Below are positions 63,831 to 64,000 of a DNA stretch of 64,000 nucleotides, in pieces. Source of the DNA: Mitsuaria sp. PDC51 (GTDB taxonomy: Bacteria > Pseudomonadota > Gammaproteobacteria > Burkholderiales > Burkholderiaceae_C); NCBI RefSeq assembly GCF_900113225.1, contig NZ_FOZE01000001.1, positions 1,488,001-1,552,000 of the forward strand, read 5' to 3'. Below the pieces are notes generated by a model, which saw nothing but the letters and a program-made list of their open reading frames with translations, ran no database searches and was not told the origin of the DNA. Position numbers and translations under genes: made by a program. Each line of letters opens with the position of its first letter. Positions within the stretch are counted from its first letter, which is position 1.

Positions 63831-64000
63831 ATGACCGTTGCCCGCCGCACGCTGCTGGCCCTCGCGCTGAGCGCCGCCGCGCTGTCCACGCCCCTCGTCC
63901 ACGCGCAGGACAAGAAGGAACTGACGATCGGCGCCACCGCCGGCTCCAACATCGAGGTGCTGCGCCAGGGCATCAAGCCGCTGCTGGAGAAGCGCGGCTA
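63831..64000 (+). CDS. metQ: MetQ-type lipoprotein/substrate-binding protein (partial)
   Basis: This gene continues beyond the window; 56 complete residues are visible. MTVARRTLLALALSAAALST is a signal peptide, cleaved near VHA-QDKK without a lipobox cysteine. The mature start KKELTIGATAGSNIEVLRQG matches the MetQ family (the GATxGsnaEvL motif). It completes the metNIQ set. In the absence of a lipobox the protein would be soluble periplasmic. Confidence 0.85.
   Translation, partial: MTVARRTLLALALSAAALSTPLVHAQDKKELTIGATAGSNIEVLRQGIKPLLEKRG

Overview
The window is GC-rich chromosomal DNA (roughly 70% G+C by eye). Its gene content and arrangement suggest a betaproteobacterium of the order Burkholderiales, most likely the Roseateles/Mitsuaria/Rubrivivax group. 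That placement is an inference from gene families and promoter style, because no rRNA or other marker gene is present. Coding density is high. I saw no prophage, insertion sequence, CRISPR array, tRNA or rRNA.

Region by region. 1-2825: the end of a secreted DUF885 protein, then the ferrous-iron genes feoA-feoB on the minus strand behind a Fur-box-like site. 3044-11597: an eight-gene nucleoside uptake and salvage unit (BMP-type binding protein, double ATPase, two permeases, cdd, purine nucleoside phosphorylase, deoC, deoA) behind a PurR/LacI-type palindrome. 11652-14346: housekeeping trmB, coaBC and dut. 14487-17852: a secreted beta-propeller/amidohydrolase fusion. 18014-19627: a hipBA toxin-antitoxin module with an array of GCAAGC-N4-GCTTGC operators. 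19804-26666: fusA, a small secreted protein and purL. 26948-34181: a luciferase-like oxidoreductase, an HtrA-type protease, an HD-GYP response regulator and a large hybrid sensor kinase. 34424-40681: the four-gene DNA-ligase-associated repair cluster (exonuclease, ATP-dependent ligase, Lhr-type helicase, metallophosphoesterase), with 4-base overlaps throughout. 40796-46602: an EF-hand membrane protein, an MgtC protein coupled to an SbmA/YddA-like ABC exporter, and a protein built on 33-bp coding repeats. 46755-51324: a Tat-type FAD oxidase whose domain order is circularly permuted relative to D-amino-acid oxidase, a PBP7-type endopeptidase, and a UvrD-like helicase behind a LexA box. 52299-60505: a sugar uptake operon (LamB porin, GtsA-type binding protein, two permeases, ATPase) with a TctD/TctE-like two-component pair upstream on the same strand. 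60673-64000: a small hypothetical protein, an SfnB-type flavin oxidoreductase and a MetNIQ-type transporter that runs off the window.

The genes form several self-contained modules: iron import under Fur; nucleoside import, deamination, phosphorolysis and deoxyribose-phosphate cleavage; DNA repair (ligase cluster and SOS-type helicase); sugar import from outer membrane to cytoplasm; and probable organosulfur scavenging. The most unusual observations are the permuted D-amino-acid-oxidase-like protein beside a peptidoglycan endopeptidase, the hip operator array with an apparently leaderless promoter, the LexA box on the UvrD-like helicase, and several short-unit tandem repeats, one of which lies inside the sugar transport operon.
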